The position numbers and the translations under genes were made by a program. The notes under the pieces are model-generated. The model saw only the letters and a program-made list of their open reading frames with translations. It did no database searches and had not been told where the DNA came from. Below, piece after piece: positions 7,481 through 16,554 of a stretch of DNA of 64,000 nt. The DNA comes from an uncultured Chloroflexota bacterium (GTDB lineage Bacteria; Chloroflexota; Anaerolineae; Anaerolineales; Anaerolineaceae). How positions within the stretch are numbered: the stretch's first letter is position 1; every line of letters begins with the position of its first letter. The DNA lies in contig CADATZ010000018.1 of assembly GCA_902791025.1 (NCBI GenBank), forward strand, positions 1 through 64,000, in the 5' to 3' direction.

Positions 7481-8998
7481 TTACTTCCCAAACATTTTTT
7501 GCCGGATGGAGCGCATCTGGGCAGCCTGGTCCGGATAAATGCGGTTGAAGTCCGGGTCTGAGGCAAGGTAACAGATCTCTTCGTACGTGAAGGTAAGTTT
7601 TCCGTCCTCGGAATGTCCGCTGCGGGCAAAGACGTTTTTGAGAATTTGCAGGTAAGAAGGCAGTTCGGAAGGCGGAGACTTTCCTTTCATGGGACTGTCT
7701 CCACTATCTTCGAGTACATGTGGACTGGTAACCTGTGCGGCGGAGCCCGCACTGGTGTGCCTGTCCCCATGTGCGGCATAGCCCGCGCCGGTGAGCTTAT
7801 TACCTTCTTTTGTTTCTGTTTCTTTATTATCTTCCTTTTTCTCAACTGCGATTTCCGGGCCGCACATGGGGACAGGCACTCTTGTGTTGGCTTCGCAACA
7901 CAAGTTGCCGGTCCCCGTGTGCTCCGTTCCGAATGATTTTTCTTCATTCATTTCTACAGTTTGTTCAGCCACTGTATCGAGTACATGGGATTCGGCATCC
8001 TGTTCGGTGGAGCCCGCATCGTCGTGCCTGTCTTCCTGTGCGCCGACTTGAATAGATACCATTTCAGAAGTCTGATTTTCTGTGGATTTGACAGTCTCCT
8101 TTGGCAGCTTCTCCGCTTTGGGACTGGCACCGTCAGGTGCCTGTCCCGAAGGATTGAGCGAGTGAATCGGGACAGTCGCCTTCGGCAAAAGTCCCCTTTT
8201 GGGCACTGAATCATAGGAGCTGAATGCACGCGGTGCGGAGAACGCACCCGGTTCCGTCAAGGCGGAAGGAGGAGTCAGAGTAGAATCAGCAGATTTGAGA
8301 TCTGAGGTGTGAGTTCTTTCACGCAACGCCTGAACCAAGAGATCAGAAGTATCCGGCAAAGCCTGAGGCTCCTGATCCTTGCCGCCTGAACACTGATCAC
8401 TGACAACTGGTCCCTGAGCCCTGGCCCCTGAATCCTGAATCCTTGCTCCTTGTTCCTCTTTGGCCCCAGGCCTCTGGATCCTGACCCCTGAATTAAGCTT
8501 ATCACGCGTCTTAAACAGCCGCATCAGCATATTGTTCCAGCCGATCTGGTTCATCAGCAGCCGTTCCCAGATCTCCGGATGAGAACGGGACGTCTGCAGC
8601 ACGCCGAGATAAGACTTGCGAAAATGATAGGACGCCACGCCCAGCAGGTCCTGAATGGACATCGGGGACTGACTGAGATCTTCGCCTCTTGCGTGTAGTG
8701 TTACGAGACCGCGTCCCATGGTGGTGACGCCGTTCATGACCATTCGGCTCAATTGTACAAAGCGTTTGGAAAAATAATTGACCTTCTTTGCCTCATCGAC
8801 CCAGATCGACATCGCGTTGAACGTCAGCTTCATCGATTCCAGCACATCCGGCATCTCTTTGGTCGTGAAGGGATCACTGACAGAATCAGGAAGCGGAGCG
8901 GACGCCAGGATATCCTTGTCCCATGGCATCAGATGACCGTTTTCCAACCCGATCAATGCGTTCATGTACATAATTCGATATGTTGAGTGGTCACTCAT
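7481..8998 (-). CDS. Mosaic protein of unknown function with repeat-derived middle
   Basis: This is a 505-residue open frame. The N-terminal 165 residues (MSDHSTYRIMYMNALIG through NNMLMRLFKTRDKLN) look like normal protein of an unrecognised family, with a conserved-looking helical region. The last 60 residues (ELPSYLQILKNVFARSG to QAAQMRSIRQKMFGK) also look genuine. Between them, about 270 residues are low complexity and derive from DNA repeats: heptamer tracts at 8411-8459 (read as QDSGARAQGP-type sequence) and three palindromic family-1 copies at 7712-7776, 7861-7932 and 7979-8044 (read as VPVPMCG, HGDRHTSAG, QEDRHDDAG). The repeats keep the frame open. It is likely expressed as a long disordered linker, or else is decaying. 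Confidence 0.6.
   Translation of the reverse strand: MSDHSTYRIMYMNALIGLENGHLMPWDKDILASAPLPDSVSDPFTTKEMPDVLESMKLTFNAMSIWVDEAKKVNYFSKRFVQLSRMVMNGVTTMGRGLVTLHARGEDLSQSPMSIQDLLGVASYHFRKSYLGVLQTSRSHPEIWERLLMNQIGWNNMLMRLFKTRDKLNSGVRIQRPGAKEEQGARIQDSGARAQGPVVSDQCSGGKDQEPQALPDTSDLLVQALRERTHTSDLKSADSTLTPPSALTEPGAFSAPRAFSSYDSVPKRGLLPKATVPIHSLNPSGQAPDGASPKAEKLPKETVKSTENQTSEMVSIQVGAQEDRHDDAGSTEQDAESHVLDTVAEQTVEMNEEKSFGTEHTGTGNLCCEANTRVPVPMCGPEIAVEKKEDNKETETKEGNKLTGAGYAAHGDRHTSAGSAAQVTSPHVLEDSGDSPMKGKSPPSELPSYLQILKNVFARSGHSEDGKLTFTYEEICYLASDPDFNRIYPDQAAQMRSIRQKMFGK
8411..8459. repeat. Heptamer tandem tract inside the mosaic ORF
   Basis: Seven degenerate 7-bp units follow one another: TCCCTGA, GCCCTGG, CCCCTGA, ATCCTGA, ATCCTTG, CTCCTTG, TTCCTCT. 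Looser units continue on both sides (about 8360-8494). The same CCTGA-type heptamer occurs at 9082-9109 and 57957-58005. Confidence 0.65.
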
Positions 8999-9018
8999 AG
9001 CTGCTTCCTTCCTTAAGT

Positions 9019-9109
9019 GTTAGGTATTAGGTGTTAGGTGTTGGGTAATGGTCCCTAAATCCTTGCTCCTTGATCCTTTTCCCTGATCCCTGACTCCTGA
9101 ATCCTGAAC
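9019..9109. repeat. Two heptamer tracts upstream of the mosaic ORF
   Basis: Four units of GTTAGGT type lie at 9019-9046 and four of CCTGAnn type (CCTGATC, CCTGACT, CCTGAAT, CCTGAAC) at 9082-9109, joined by looser CCTT-containing units. They sit in the 5' region of the mosaic ORF on the minus strand. Confidence 0.65.
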
Positions 9110-9115
9110 TCATCC

Positions 9116-9387
9116 GGGGACGGTTATCCCGTACATGGTACGGGGAACCGTCACCTGTTATCAGGCCGCCTTTTTCAGATTTGAATGTGCTTGAGGTGAA
9201 TAAATTCTTATTATCCTCATAAATCCTGCCCCGTGATTGTGACGGTACCAGGTTCAACGACAATCAGGCTCTCCTTTAGCGCTTGCAAGGTTAGACTTTT
9301 CTTAACTTCGTGAAGCCGAACCCCATAATTCTGTCGGTCCTACCCCGGATGACGGTTCCCCGTACCATGTACGGGATAACCGTCCCC
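9116..9387. repeat. Perfect 37-bp inverted repeat pair, each arm itself palindromic
   Basis: The 37 bp at 9116-9152 (starts GGGGACGGTTATCCCGTAC) and at 9351-9387 are exact reverse complements of one another, 198 bp apart. Each arm also folds on itself: GACGGTT.CCCGTAC pairs with GTACGGGG.AACCGTC around a central ATG. The DNA between has no clear gene. The rest of the 8999-9845 gap holds heptamer tracts and a family-1 core (GGCGCAGCCCGCACAAGTG, around 9502-9520). Confidence 0.75.
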
Positions 9388-9845
9388 GTTTCAATCGTTA
9401 ACAAGAGTATATTCAAAAATTTTAAAAAGAAAACCACCAATATTGGCGGTTGACAAATGCTCAATTTTGTGGTATGCGCACCGGGCCAGTTACTTGCTCC
9501 GGCGCAGCCCGCACAAGTGACTGGCAACCGAGCTGCGCTTTGGATCAGGCTGTCCGGCAACCGAGCTACTCTTTCTTCCCGGATTCGTGTGCGCTTATGA
9601 TTCACAGGCTGTTTTTGTGTGCTTTTTCCGGACGCACATCTCCATCCCAAATCTCAGAGCCAAACCATTTGGAGAAAAAGAAGCACCTGAATAATTGTCA
9701 AAACCAATTTTCGTATCTGTATAAATAAATACACTATTGGGTTCCAGGTCGTTGTTAATCTCTGCATAACAAAAGCTCATATTTCAATCTTTATGTATGT
9801 TTATTACTGATTTTGGGTCTATATCGATTTACTGTAAAAAGCAAT

Positions 9846-11345
9846 TTATCTGTCAACAGCTAAGCGATAAACTCTGGTATTAGTTCTACCTTCTGCAACC
9901 ACAGTACCTTCTTTTATCATTTCCGCAAGAATAACGCGAACACGATCCTGACTTAAAGATAAGATGTCAGCGAGAACCTTGGTTCCGGCTTTCCCATTTT
10001 CAGCCAAATAACTTAGTATTCTCTGCTTATTTTGAGCTGTTTTCAATAAGACTGCACTTGTTTTATTCGCTTGTTCGCTTGTTTTGTTCGCTTGTCCACT
10101 TGTTTCAGCTTGACCACTATCCGGATTATCACCGGTCAAACTCTCCCAACTGCCGTTTTCGAGGCCCCAGGTCTTGTTTTTCAGCGTAGCGTACAGCATA
10201 AACTCGGACTGTTTGTACTCAGGTTCCGGCAAGCCTGCGTCCTGCATATCACGGAAGATCCGGTCCACACCTTCGCCGAACTCCTTCACCAGATCATATT
10301 CATTGAGAAACTCAATGATCTTCGGATTACGGGAAAAATGGAATTCACGGATATTATTGACCCGCACCAGTCCCGGCAGCATTCCCGGGCTTTCAACAAC
10401 GAAATGATCATCGAACATTTTGATCTGAATGTCGGTCCCTTTGATGCTGTAATCGCGATGAGCGACCGCATTGATGATCAGTTCTGTCCAACAGAATTCC
10501 GGATATTCCGGCGTTGTCTGGAAGACTGCGCCCGGTCCGAGCTTTGTATATTCCCGAATCTGCGTCTGAACGAAAGCAGCGGCATCTCTGACCTGGTCGA
10601 GGATCCGGCCGGAAAACTTCTTATCTTTGATGACGTTCATCCGATCACCAACTTCAGCAGTCTTTCCATCATAACGGACAAAGCGGACACGCGCCCTCGG
10701 AAAGAAGCGCTGAGGATCTTTTCCGAACAGCAGAATCGCCGCACCGGAAACCTTCTCTTCACCGTTCGTGATCGTAATAAAATCATTGTTATGTCGGAGA
10801 TAGTATTCGGCATCGCCCTTGTTGTAACCGATTTTTTCGCAGTATTCCGTCACAAAATCCAGATCAATGTCTGCAATAGTAGCTCCATAAACAGGCTGAT
10901 CTTCGAAATATTTGACTCCTTTGGCGTAAACCAACTGCAGCCGCTGTTCAAAGTTCAGCTTTTTATTCTTATCTCCGACACGCAGGAAGACATCATCCGC
11001 CTGATTGGCGATCACCTGACTGCTTGGAATGACATGCATGCGCAGAATATGATTCGGATTACCATTCTTATCGATCACATCCATTGGTTTATTTTCAACC
11101 TGTACAGAGGGAATACAGAAATCAAACGGAACGCATTCCAGCTCATTCATGTTTTTCTCGAAATCATCTATTCCGGTGATCGTTCCGTCATCTTCGATCC
11201 CAATCGCCAGCCATCCGCCATCAGCGTTGGCCATTGCAACCACTGGAACCGCGAAATCCTTTGCAGGCAGCCGTGCGGATTTCCGATCCATGATCTGTTT
11301 TTCTGTGCTGTATTGTAAATCGTGTATAGAATCCGGATCAAACAT
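9846..11345 (-). CDS. AlbA_2 (Schlafen-type) DNA-binding/ATPase-like regulator
   Basis: This 499-residue protein has the AlbA_2 arrangement. The N-terminal domain (residues 10-130: DRKSARLPAKDFAVPVVAMANADGG-type strand and GDKNKKLNFEQR) is followed by an HATPase_c_4-like region (ELIINAVAHRDYS, about residue 280; EFGEGVDRIFRDM, about 355). It ends in a winged helix (ILSYLAENGKAGTKVLADIL...RVILAEMI). A linker near 410-430 repeats GQANKTS/EQANKTS. Such proteins are usually annotated as DNA-binding transcriptional regulators, often near mobile DNA. The start lies 5 bp after the radical SAM stop, so it is probably the last gene of that operon. Its role there is inferred only from position. Confidence 0.75.
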   Translation of the reverse strand: MFDPDSIHDLQYSTEKQIMDRKSARLPAKDFAVPVVAMANADGGWLAIGIEDDGTITGIDDFEKNMNELECVPFDFCIPSVQVENKPMDVIDKNGNPNHILRMHVIPSSQVIANQADDVFLRVGDKNKKLNFEQRLQLVYAKGVKYFEDQPVYGATIADIDLDFVTEYCEKIGYNKGDAEYYLRHNNDFITITNGEEKVSGAAILLFGKDPQRFFPRARVRFVRYDGKTAEVGDRMNVIKDKKFSGRILDQVRDAAAFVQTQIREYTKLGPGAVFQTTPEYPEFCWTELIINAVAHRDYSIKGTDIQIKMFDDHFVVESPGMLPGLVRVNNIREFHFSRNPKIIEFLNEYDLVKEFGEGVDRIFRDMQDAGLPEPEYKQSEFMLYATLKNKTWGLENGSWESLTGDNPDSGQAETSGQANKTSEQANKTSAVLLKTAQNKQRILSYLAENGKAGTKVLADILSLSQDRVRVILAEMIKEGTVVAEGRTNTRVYRLAVDR

Positions 11346-11350
11346 AGCGG

Positions 11351-13240
11351 TTATTCTTCCATTATTTGTTTTGAAGTAGATTTAATTTTATAAAATTCAA
11401 GCAATGAAAGTATCTCTTCATCATCGCATTTATACGAATTATCATCAAACTGGTTATTACTAATAATTGCTTTTGCTTTTTCCAGTTTTTCGGGGTTTAG
11501 TTTACAGAAGGCATACCACCATTTATTCGCAAGGTCGTTATCATCTTCTGAAGATGCTCCATATTTATCTGGATACATAACTGCAAGTCGTTTCCGAAAT
11601 TCAGCATCGTATTTGCTTCTGTAGAAAATAAACTCTTCTGGCATCCAAAGCAATTTATGAAATTCTTCAATATTCCTACCGAAAGCTTGTTCAAAGAAAG
11701 ATTTGTTGGTACCAACCTTCCCCTTTGTGGAATTCAAAACACATTGAATTGTACGTATAAATTTTCTGTTCCAATGTTTACCAATGAAATCTCTGTTATT
11801 AAAGAATTTTGGATCCCTAATGGGATGATATTTCATTGGAAATGAATAAATCCTTACACCTAATTCTTGACAAAGATCGACATTGATTTTCATGCGGTTA
11901 TACAGGTCATCCGGAGTATCCTCAAAATTATATAGAAGATAATTAGACATATCTGTAATGCCATGAGATGCAGCGAGTCTTATAGCTTTACAATAAATAT
12001 CCCTTTGTTCGTAATGATCAAAAGCAATCCTTAGCGGTTTGATACATGTTTCAGAAAGTTTCACCATTTTTTCATCGGTCGCAAGTCGAGCATCCAACCC
12101 TTGATTGAAATCAATATGATGAATCCTTGATATCAGATTATGGTGAGCTTCATAATAAGGTCTAAAAACCCCATCAAATGATAGTACAGAATCTACGGAT
12201 GCTGTTTCAGCATAAAGGAGATCTAATTCTTCTCTTTTCAGATATAGTTCTCCTGCATCTTCTGGGTTTAGTTTTTCGGAAATTTTGTTATAAATATCAA
12301 CAATAACCCGTAAATATGCTCTAACGTTGTATCCAATTTTTAAATTACGAAGAGCAATTTCATATTCATCATCCGGAACATATTTTGAACCTTTTTGAAA
12401 ACCACATTCTTTTATTTCATCAATAATCTTTATATAACACTTAGAAGCAAAGACGTTATTATCCATTAATAATAGATCTCGTCTCTTTCCAAAATGATCA
12501 TTCACATACTTAATCTGTTCAGTAATACTTATATAGTCCTTATAGTGTGGTTCCAACGTCTTAACCGCACAAAAAGCACAGTTTCTGGGGCAACCGCGAG
12601 TCATGTAGCCAAAATATGCATCACTAGCTGGATATTTATAATCCACTTCGTAAAGAATGGAATAATCTAAGGGTAATTCATCTATGATATCAGTGTTTTC
12701 TTCATCAATGTTGCCTGGCTGATCCAAGAGGCCTCGGTGTGGACGAATTCCTGTATCGGCATATATCTGATCGGGAAGAATAGAAGAAGCAATTCCACCT
12801 ATCATAAAACGGCCATTTTCAGCCAAAAATAATTTAGCATGATTAATGGTATCTATTGTCTTCTTCCAATAGAAAGTAAAAAGGGTTGTTACCCCAATAA
12901 TATCAAATTTGGGATAGTCCTTGCGGAGAAATCGCATATGAAAAGATGAAATACTCGTCTGTAATTCGGAACCAATGAAATCGGGAATAATTTCTATATC
13001 ATTTATAGATCCATGTCTGATGTATTTCAATAAATTGGGATAATATCTTTTTATCCTATGTTCATCATTTTCTTTAAGAAATTCTTCGCACAATAATCGT
13101 GCTGCCAAATCTCTCAAATCCCCTTTGAAGAATCGTACATCATCCTTACATCGCCGAAAATATGTAGCAATCTTCATGAGCCCCATTGGCGGATATTTAT
13201 TCTTATAATCTGGCTCAATCAGTAGAACTCGGCGATTCAT
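11351..13240 (-). CDS. B12-binding-type radical SAM protein in the HerA/NurA operon
   Basis: This 629-residue protein's N-terminal part (VLLIEPDYKNKYPPMGLMKI) resembles B12-binding radical SAM enzymes. The radical SAM cluster motif is TRGCPRNCAFCAVK (CxxxxxCxxC form, about residue 210), which would bind a [4Fe-4S] cluster and S-adenosylmethionine. A second conserved-looking part (IDFNQGLDARLATDEKM and LLYNFEDTPDDLYNRM, about 375-445) is typical of the barrel of this group. The C-terminal 120 residues are charged and of unknown fold. The start ATG overlaps the previous stop by 4 bp (ATGA) after GAGGAAG. The substrate is unknown. It is AT-rich, like its operon partners. Confidence 0.8.
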   Translation of the reverse strand: MNRRVLLIEPDYKNKYPPMGLMKIATYFRRCKDDVRFFKGDLRDLAARLLCEEFLKENDEHRIKRYYPNLLKYIRHGSINDIEIIPDFIGSELQTSISSFHMRFLRKDYPKFDIIGVTTLFTFYWKKTIDTINHAKLFLAENGRFMIGGIASSILPDQIYADTGIRPHRGLLDQPGNIDEENTDIIDELPLDYSILYEVDYKYPASDAYFGYMTRGCPRNCAFCAVKTLEPHYKDYISITEQIKYVNDHFGKRRDLLLMDNNVFASKCYIKIIDEIKECGFQKGSKYVPDDEYEIALRNLKIGYNVRAYLRVIVDIYNKISEKLNPEDAGELYLKREELDLLYAETASVDSVLSFDGVFRPYYEAHHNLISRIHHIDFNQGLDARLATDEKMVKLSETCIKPLRIAFDHYEQRDIYCKAIRLAASHGITDMSNYLLYNFEDTPDDLYNRMKINVDLCQELGVRIYSFPMKYHPIRDPKFFNNRDFIGKHWNRKFIRTIQCVLNSTKGKVGTNKSFFEQAFGRNIEEFHKLLWMPEEFIFYRSKYDAEFRKRLAVMYPDKYGASSEDDNDLANKWWYAFCKLNPEKLEKAKAIISNNQFDDNSYKCDDEEILSLLEFYKIKSTSKQIMEE

Positions 13241-14826
13241 TTGAATTCTTCCTCAACCTTATCCAAAATTTTGTCAAATGTTGTTTCATCAACGAACTTA
13301 CGGACCACTCCTATAACCCGAGAAATAAGCTTCCTTTCATTCTTTGGAACAGAAGATAATCGGTCAACCCATCTCTTCGTTTTTTTCTTAGAAATATCTT
13401 TTTCTGACGTCTGATCTTCTTTTCTATCATCTACATGAATAAATTGTTTGGCATCCCGGTTCTCTGAAATATGAGAAACAACCTTATAAATTGGACTTTC
13501 AGGGTTATCTTTATACCGCTCAGTTACATTAGCAATCTTCTTTATACTGTCCTCAGCCCCTTTACGAGACTTTTCAACTTTGGTTACGGCCTCTTTTCTT
13601 TGTTTATCATCAACAAAGTCACTATTTAGTTCTTTCTGCTGAAATTCTTCTACTTGTCTTTGGTAGGAATCAATCTTATCAAAAGCAGAACTAACATCAT
13701 TTCCGGTATGGTATAAGCGATGCAAAGAATCAGAAAAATACTGTTTTGCTTCACGCTCAAAAATATTTCGCATTGCATTCTCATTAAAGTAATCTCTTTG
13801 AGAATTTGGAATTAAGTCCTTTGAGACAGCATGAACCTCCCCAATAAAATAATGTGTTCCCCTATCCTCTTTAAAAAGACGTTGTAGCGCATCCTCACTC
13901 CCAATCTGAATATTTTCTTTACGAAGCCGAAGACCTCTTTGAGGACTGTCTTTGTCAATGACTGCCTGGAAATTCCGAAGCCCAAACCAAACCCAAGCAA
14001 TCAAATTGTGTTCATCGTCAAATAAATTATGGAAATGAACATCAAAAATACGATCTTCACCCTTGCTAGTTTTTACTCGGGTCCGGTAGTCTTTAAATAT
14101 TTGTTCTCCATTGACTTTGATAATATATTCATCAATATGAAGTCCATTCCGTCGGACGTAATCATAAATTAATGAACGGTAACTAAAATTTTTGTTAAAT
14201 GGAACAGGAGCCACGAAAGAAAGATAATCAATAACACTTTCTCTTGCTAATAGCTCATGATTTTCTGGATTTACATTGATAAGCTTAACTTCAAACCAAT
14301 GGTCACCAATATCGCTGCATTTCTCGCGCTTGTACGATATGATTTTGGTCAAAACCTCTGCTGCAGATAACTTTATTTCGCGTTGGAGTTGATTTTGATT
14401 TATGAGTTCCCTCATCTGCGCAGCGTCACAAATCATGTAAGAAATTGTTGTTTCTCCTTGAGCTTTAGAAGAGAAAATCAAAGTCTGGCAATAAGCAAGA
14501 CCGCATAAACGCCCTATACCCCTAAATCCTTTGGATTCTCCTAGTGTCTTATCGGAGTTTGCAATATTTCCCAAAGTGCGAATATAATCCTCAGCTTTAA
14601 TTCCTATGCCATTATCTCGAATGCTAATCGTCCGTTCGTCATCATCAGTATAAATTTCGATAACCCCTTCTCCGGATTGTAATAATCCATTCTTTTGGGC
14701 CATATCAATTGAATCACAGGCATTTTGGATGTATTCACGATAAATAACCCTGGAATCTGTATACATACCAGTCGTAAGGTTATCCAAAATATTAGCTCCG
14801 AATACATAATCTGATGAATTCGCCAT
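13237..14826 (-). CDS. Hsp90-type (GHKL) ATPase
   Basis: This 529-residue protein has an N-terminal GHKL ATPase fold: the N box REYIQNACDSID (about residues 30-41), the Mg/ATP box DNGIGI (about 70), and the GFRGIGRLCG lid motif (about 97). The middle resembles the Hsp90/MutL second domain. The C-terminal 150 residues are a charged coiled coil followed by a short basic domain. The start at 14826 (MANSSDY) was chosen because GAGG precedes it; a GTG at 14844 overlapping the HerA gene is possible. Stand-alone GHKL ATPases of this kind occur in several antiphage loci. Here it lies between HerA and radical SAM genes. Confidence 0.82.
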   Translation of the reverse strand: MANSSDYVFGANILDNLTTGMYTDSRVIYREYIQNACDSIDMAQKNGLLQSGEGVIEIYTDDDERTISIRDNGIGIKAEDYIRTLGNIANSDKTLGESKGFRGIGRLCGLAYCQTLIFSSKAQGETTISYMICDAAQMRELINQNQLQREIKLSAAEVLTKIISYKREKCSDIGDHWFEVKLINVNPENHELLARESVIDYLSFVAPVPFNKNFSYRSLIYDYVRRNGLHIDEYIIKVNGEQIFKDYRTRVKTSKGEDRIFDVHFHNLFDDEHNLIAWVWFGLRNFQAVIDKDSPQRGLRLRKENIQIGSEDALQRLFKEDRGTHYFIGEVHAVSKDLIPNSQRDYFNENAMRNIFEREAKQYFSDSLHRLYHTGNDVSSAFDKIDSYQRQVEEFQQKELNSDFVDDKQRKEAVTKVEKSRKGAEDSIKKIANVTERYKDNPESPIYKVVSHISENRDAKQFIHVDDRKEDQTSEKDISKKKTKRWVDRLSSVPKNERKLISRVIGVVRKFVDETTFDKILDKVEEEFK

Positions 14827-14836
14827 ATTTATTACC

Positions 14837-16543
14837 TCAGTCACTTGGTTGTTTATAGATTGGTTTAGGAAAATGAATTTTCAATAATGATCGAAATACT
14901 GGGTTTTGGATAATATAGTCACCCTGTTCGAGACGTGTCAGCATATTCTTATATGTTGAAGGCAGACTACCATAGTCTTTAGTTGATGTTTCAATACTGT
15001 TAGTTCTTCCATATGCATGGGTAGCGCAATTACCGGTTACCCGCTGATGAATATTTGATCTAAACTGTTCTGCCCCAAAGAGGATAACACCAAGAGATCG
15101 ACCTCTCTCCGTAACATCAAGAATTTCTCGAAGAATCGGAGATGACTTCGGTGTGTCTTTTGAAGCATACTTATTCAATTCATCGACGAAAATAACAATC
15201 TTGGAGGGTGGTTTTACACCAGGTTTTCCATCATATTCACCCAGTTTAAGATTATATATCGTACGAACAGTGTCACCGAACACGAAAGCTTGTTTGTCCT
15301 CTGGCAGTTTTGCAATATCTATTACATAGACATCATTAGGACGAATTCTTTTAATAGCATCAGCAAGTCTGCATTCTCCTTGCGTTTCATCCGCACGGTT
15401 AGCAAACATATCGTCATTTTTCAATGCTTTGTTTATAATTCTCTTAAACTTTCGCCAACTCAAAATATTAATTTCGTTTGATCTTGTGGTTCCTCTATTG
15501 TTAGTTGATGTTCTCTGGGAAAGTTCATCTACCTTCTCCAAAAAACCATTCCAACTGGTAATCTTACAAAAATCAGGATCACTTTCATCAATAACCTTAC
15601 TTATAATGGATTCCATTGTCTGTTGAGGATCTTCTATATCGGCAAAAAGCATCTCGATGCTTTCTTTGTCATCCACATAGGAATATTTAAATTTTTTCAA
15701 CCTTTCTTGATGTAGGTAATCCTCAACATCACTTCTGGAAAGATACGTTGATTGTTTCGATGTCGTCTCGGCAGTATACGGAATGAAATAGGATACATTT
15801 GTAAAAGGAGATGGATCTAAACCAAGCCGTTTATAATCTTCATACACCCTTTCCTTTTCTCCCTTCGGTTGACCGACGAAGTCATTAGGTTTATGGATAG
15901 ACATGAGATCATGCCCTTTTACATTAAATATTACAAATGCAACCGAACCGGAATCATCATCCTCATTGCTGGCATAACATTCCTGAATAGCTTTAAGAAG
16001 AAACATCGCATAAGATGTCTTTGATGCAAGACCAGATATTCCAGATATATTCAAATGAGCACCTTCTTTCCCTAACAAGAACTGAGAATTAAGGTGTACT
16101 GGAAGATCTATCTCTTCTTCAGTGCCTTCATACATCTTTAATGATCCACACACCAGAGGATTTTCTACGTCCTTCAAGCCAAGAGCAGAAGTTATCTCGT
16201 CTGGCGTTGCAAGAAAAACTTTCATATTATTATGGACTGGTGTGTAGTTTCCTTTAGTATTATAAGATACCGTTGCTTCCACACAGTTCATGCCAATGCG
16301 TAAGGTTGGTTCTTCAATATCCAAATCCCCGAAATCATTTGAAATGAAGTTCGTAAGAAAGCTTTGAGCATCTGTCATATGAGAAATATTTTCAACCACA
16401 CCAAAAGTAAACCCCTCAGTGTGTTCAACCTTAACAATATCAAAAGCATGGAGTTTTAGATTTGCATTCGTCCAAAAAACGAACTTATCCATCGTAGTGG
16501 GATTCTTTTCTGTGGCAATAATCCTTCCAATTAACTTGTTCAT
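14837..16543 (-). CDS. HerA-like ATPase
   Basis: This 568-residue protein starts with a HAS-barrel-like N-terminus (KLIGRIIATEKN... FDIVKVEH... FGVVENI). A P-loop of unusual form follows, GISGLASKTSYAMFLL (about residue 165), in place of the usual GxxGsGKT. A Walker B strand KIVIFVDELNKYA lies near residue 452 and the HerA/FtsK-type GVILFGAEQF near 490. HerA forms hexameric DNA translocases that work with NurA nucleases. AAAGGAG precedes the ATG, 11 bp after the NurA-like gene. The pairing with NurA here supports DNA translocation/processing as the function. Confidence 0.8.
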   Translation of the reverse strand: MNKLIGRIIATEKNPTTMDKFVFWTNANLKLHAFDIVKVEHTEGFTFGVVENISHMTDAQSFLTNFISNDFGDLDIEEPTLRIGMNCVEATVSYNTKGNYTPVHNNMKVFLATPDEITSALGLKDVENPLVCGSLKMYEGTEEEIDLPVHLNSQFLLGKEGAHLNISGISGLASKTSYAMFLLKAIQECYASNEDDDSGSVAFVIFNVKGHDLMSIHKPNDFVGQPKGEKERVYEDYKRLGLDPSPFTNVSYFIPYTAETTSKQSTYLSRSDVEDYLHQERLKKFKYSYVDDKESIEMLFADIEDPQQTMESIISKVIDESDPDFCKITSWNGFLEKVDELSQRTSTNNRGTTRSNEINILSWRKFKRIINKALKNDDMFANRADETQGECRLADAIKRIRPNDVYVIDIAKLPEDKQAFVFGDTVRTIYNLKLGEYDGKPGVKPPSKIVIFVDELNKYASKDTPKSSPILREILDVTERGRSLGVILFGAEQFRSNIHQRVTGNCATHAYGRTNSIETSTKDYGSLPSTYKNMLTRLEQGDYIIQNPVFRSLLKIHFPKPIYKQPSD

Positions 16544-16554
16544 TTATTTCTCCT

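Noticed and set aside
7712..8044. Family-1 palindromes considered as CRISPR repeats for the nearby type III-like operon
   Set aside because: Copies are dispersed over the window, vary in sequence and length, and are not separated by spacers of regular size.
9291..9650. Minus-strand open frame of 119 residues in the repeat-rich gap
   Set aside because: It is made of palindromic repeat sequence and has no ribosome site or motif.
10071..11318. Long plus-strand open frame (about 415 residues) opposite the AlbA_2 gene
   Set aside because: It is the antisense of a well-supported gene with clear domains, has no ribosome site or known motif, and its composition is that of a shadow frame.
11351..13240. 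Radical SAM protein considered as a prokaryotic viperin
   Set aside because: Its length (629 residues), the N-terminal cobalamin-type region and the CPRNCAFC motif do not fit the short viperin family.
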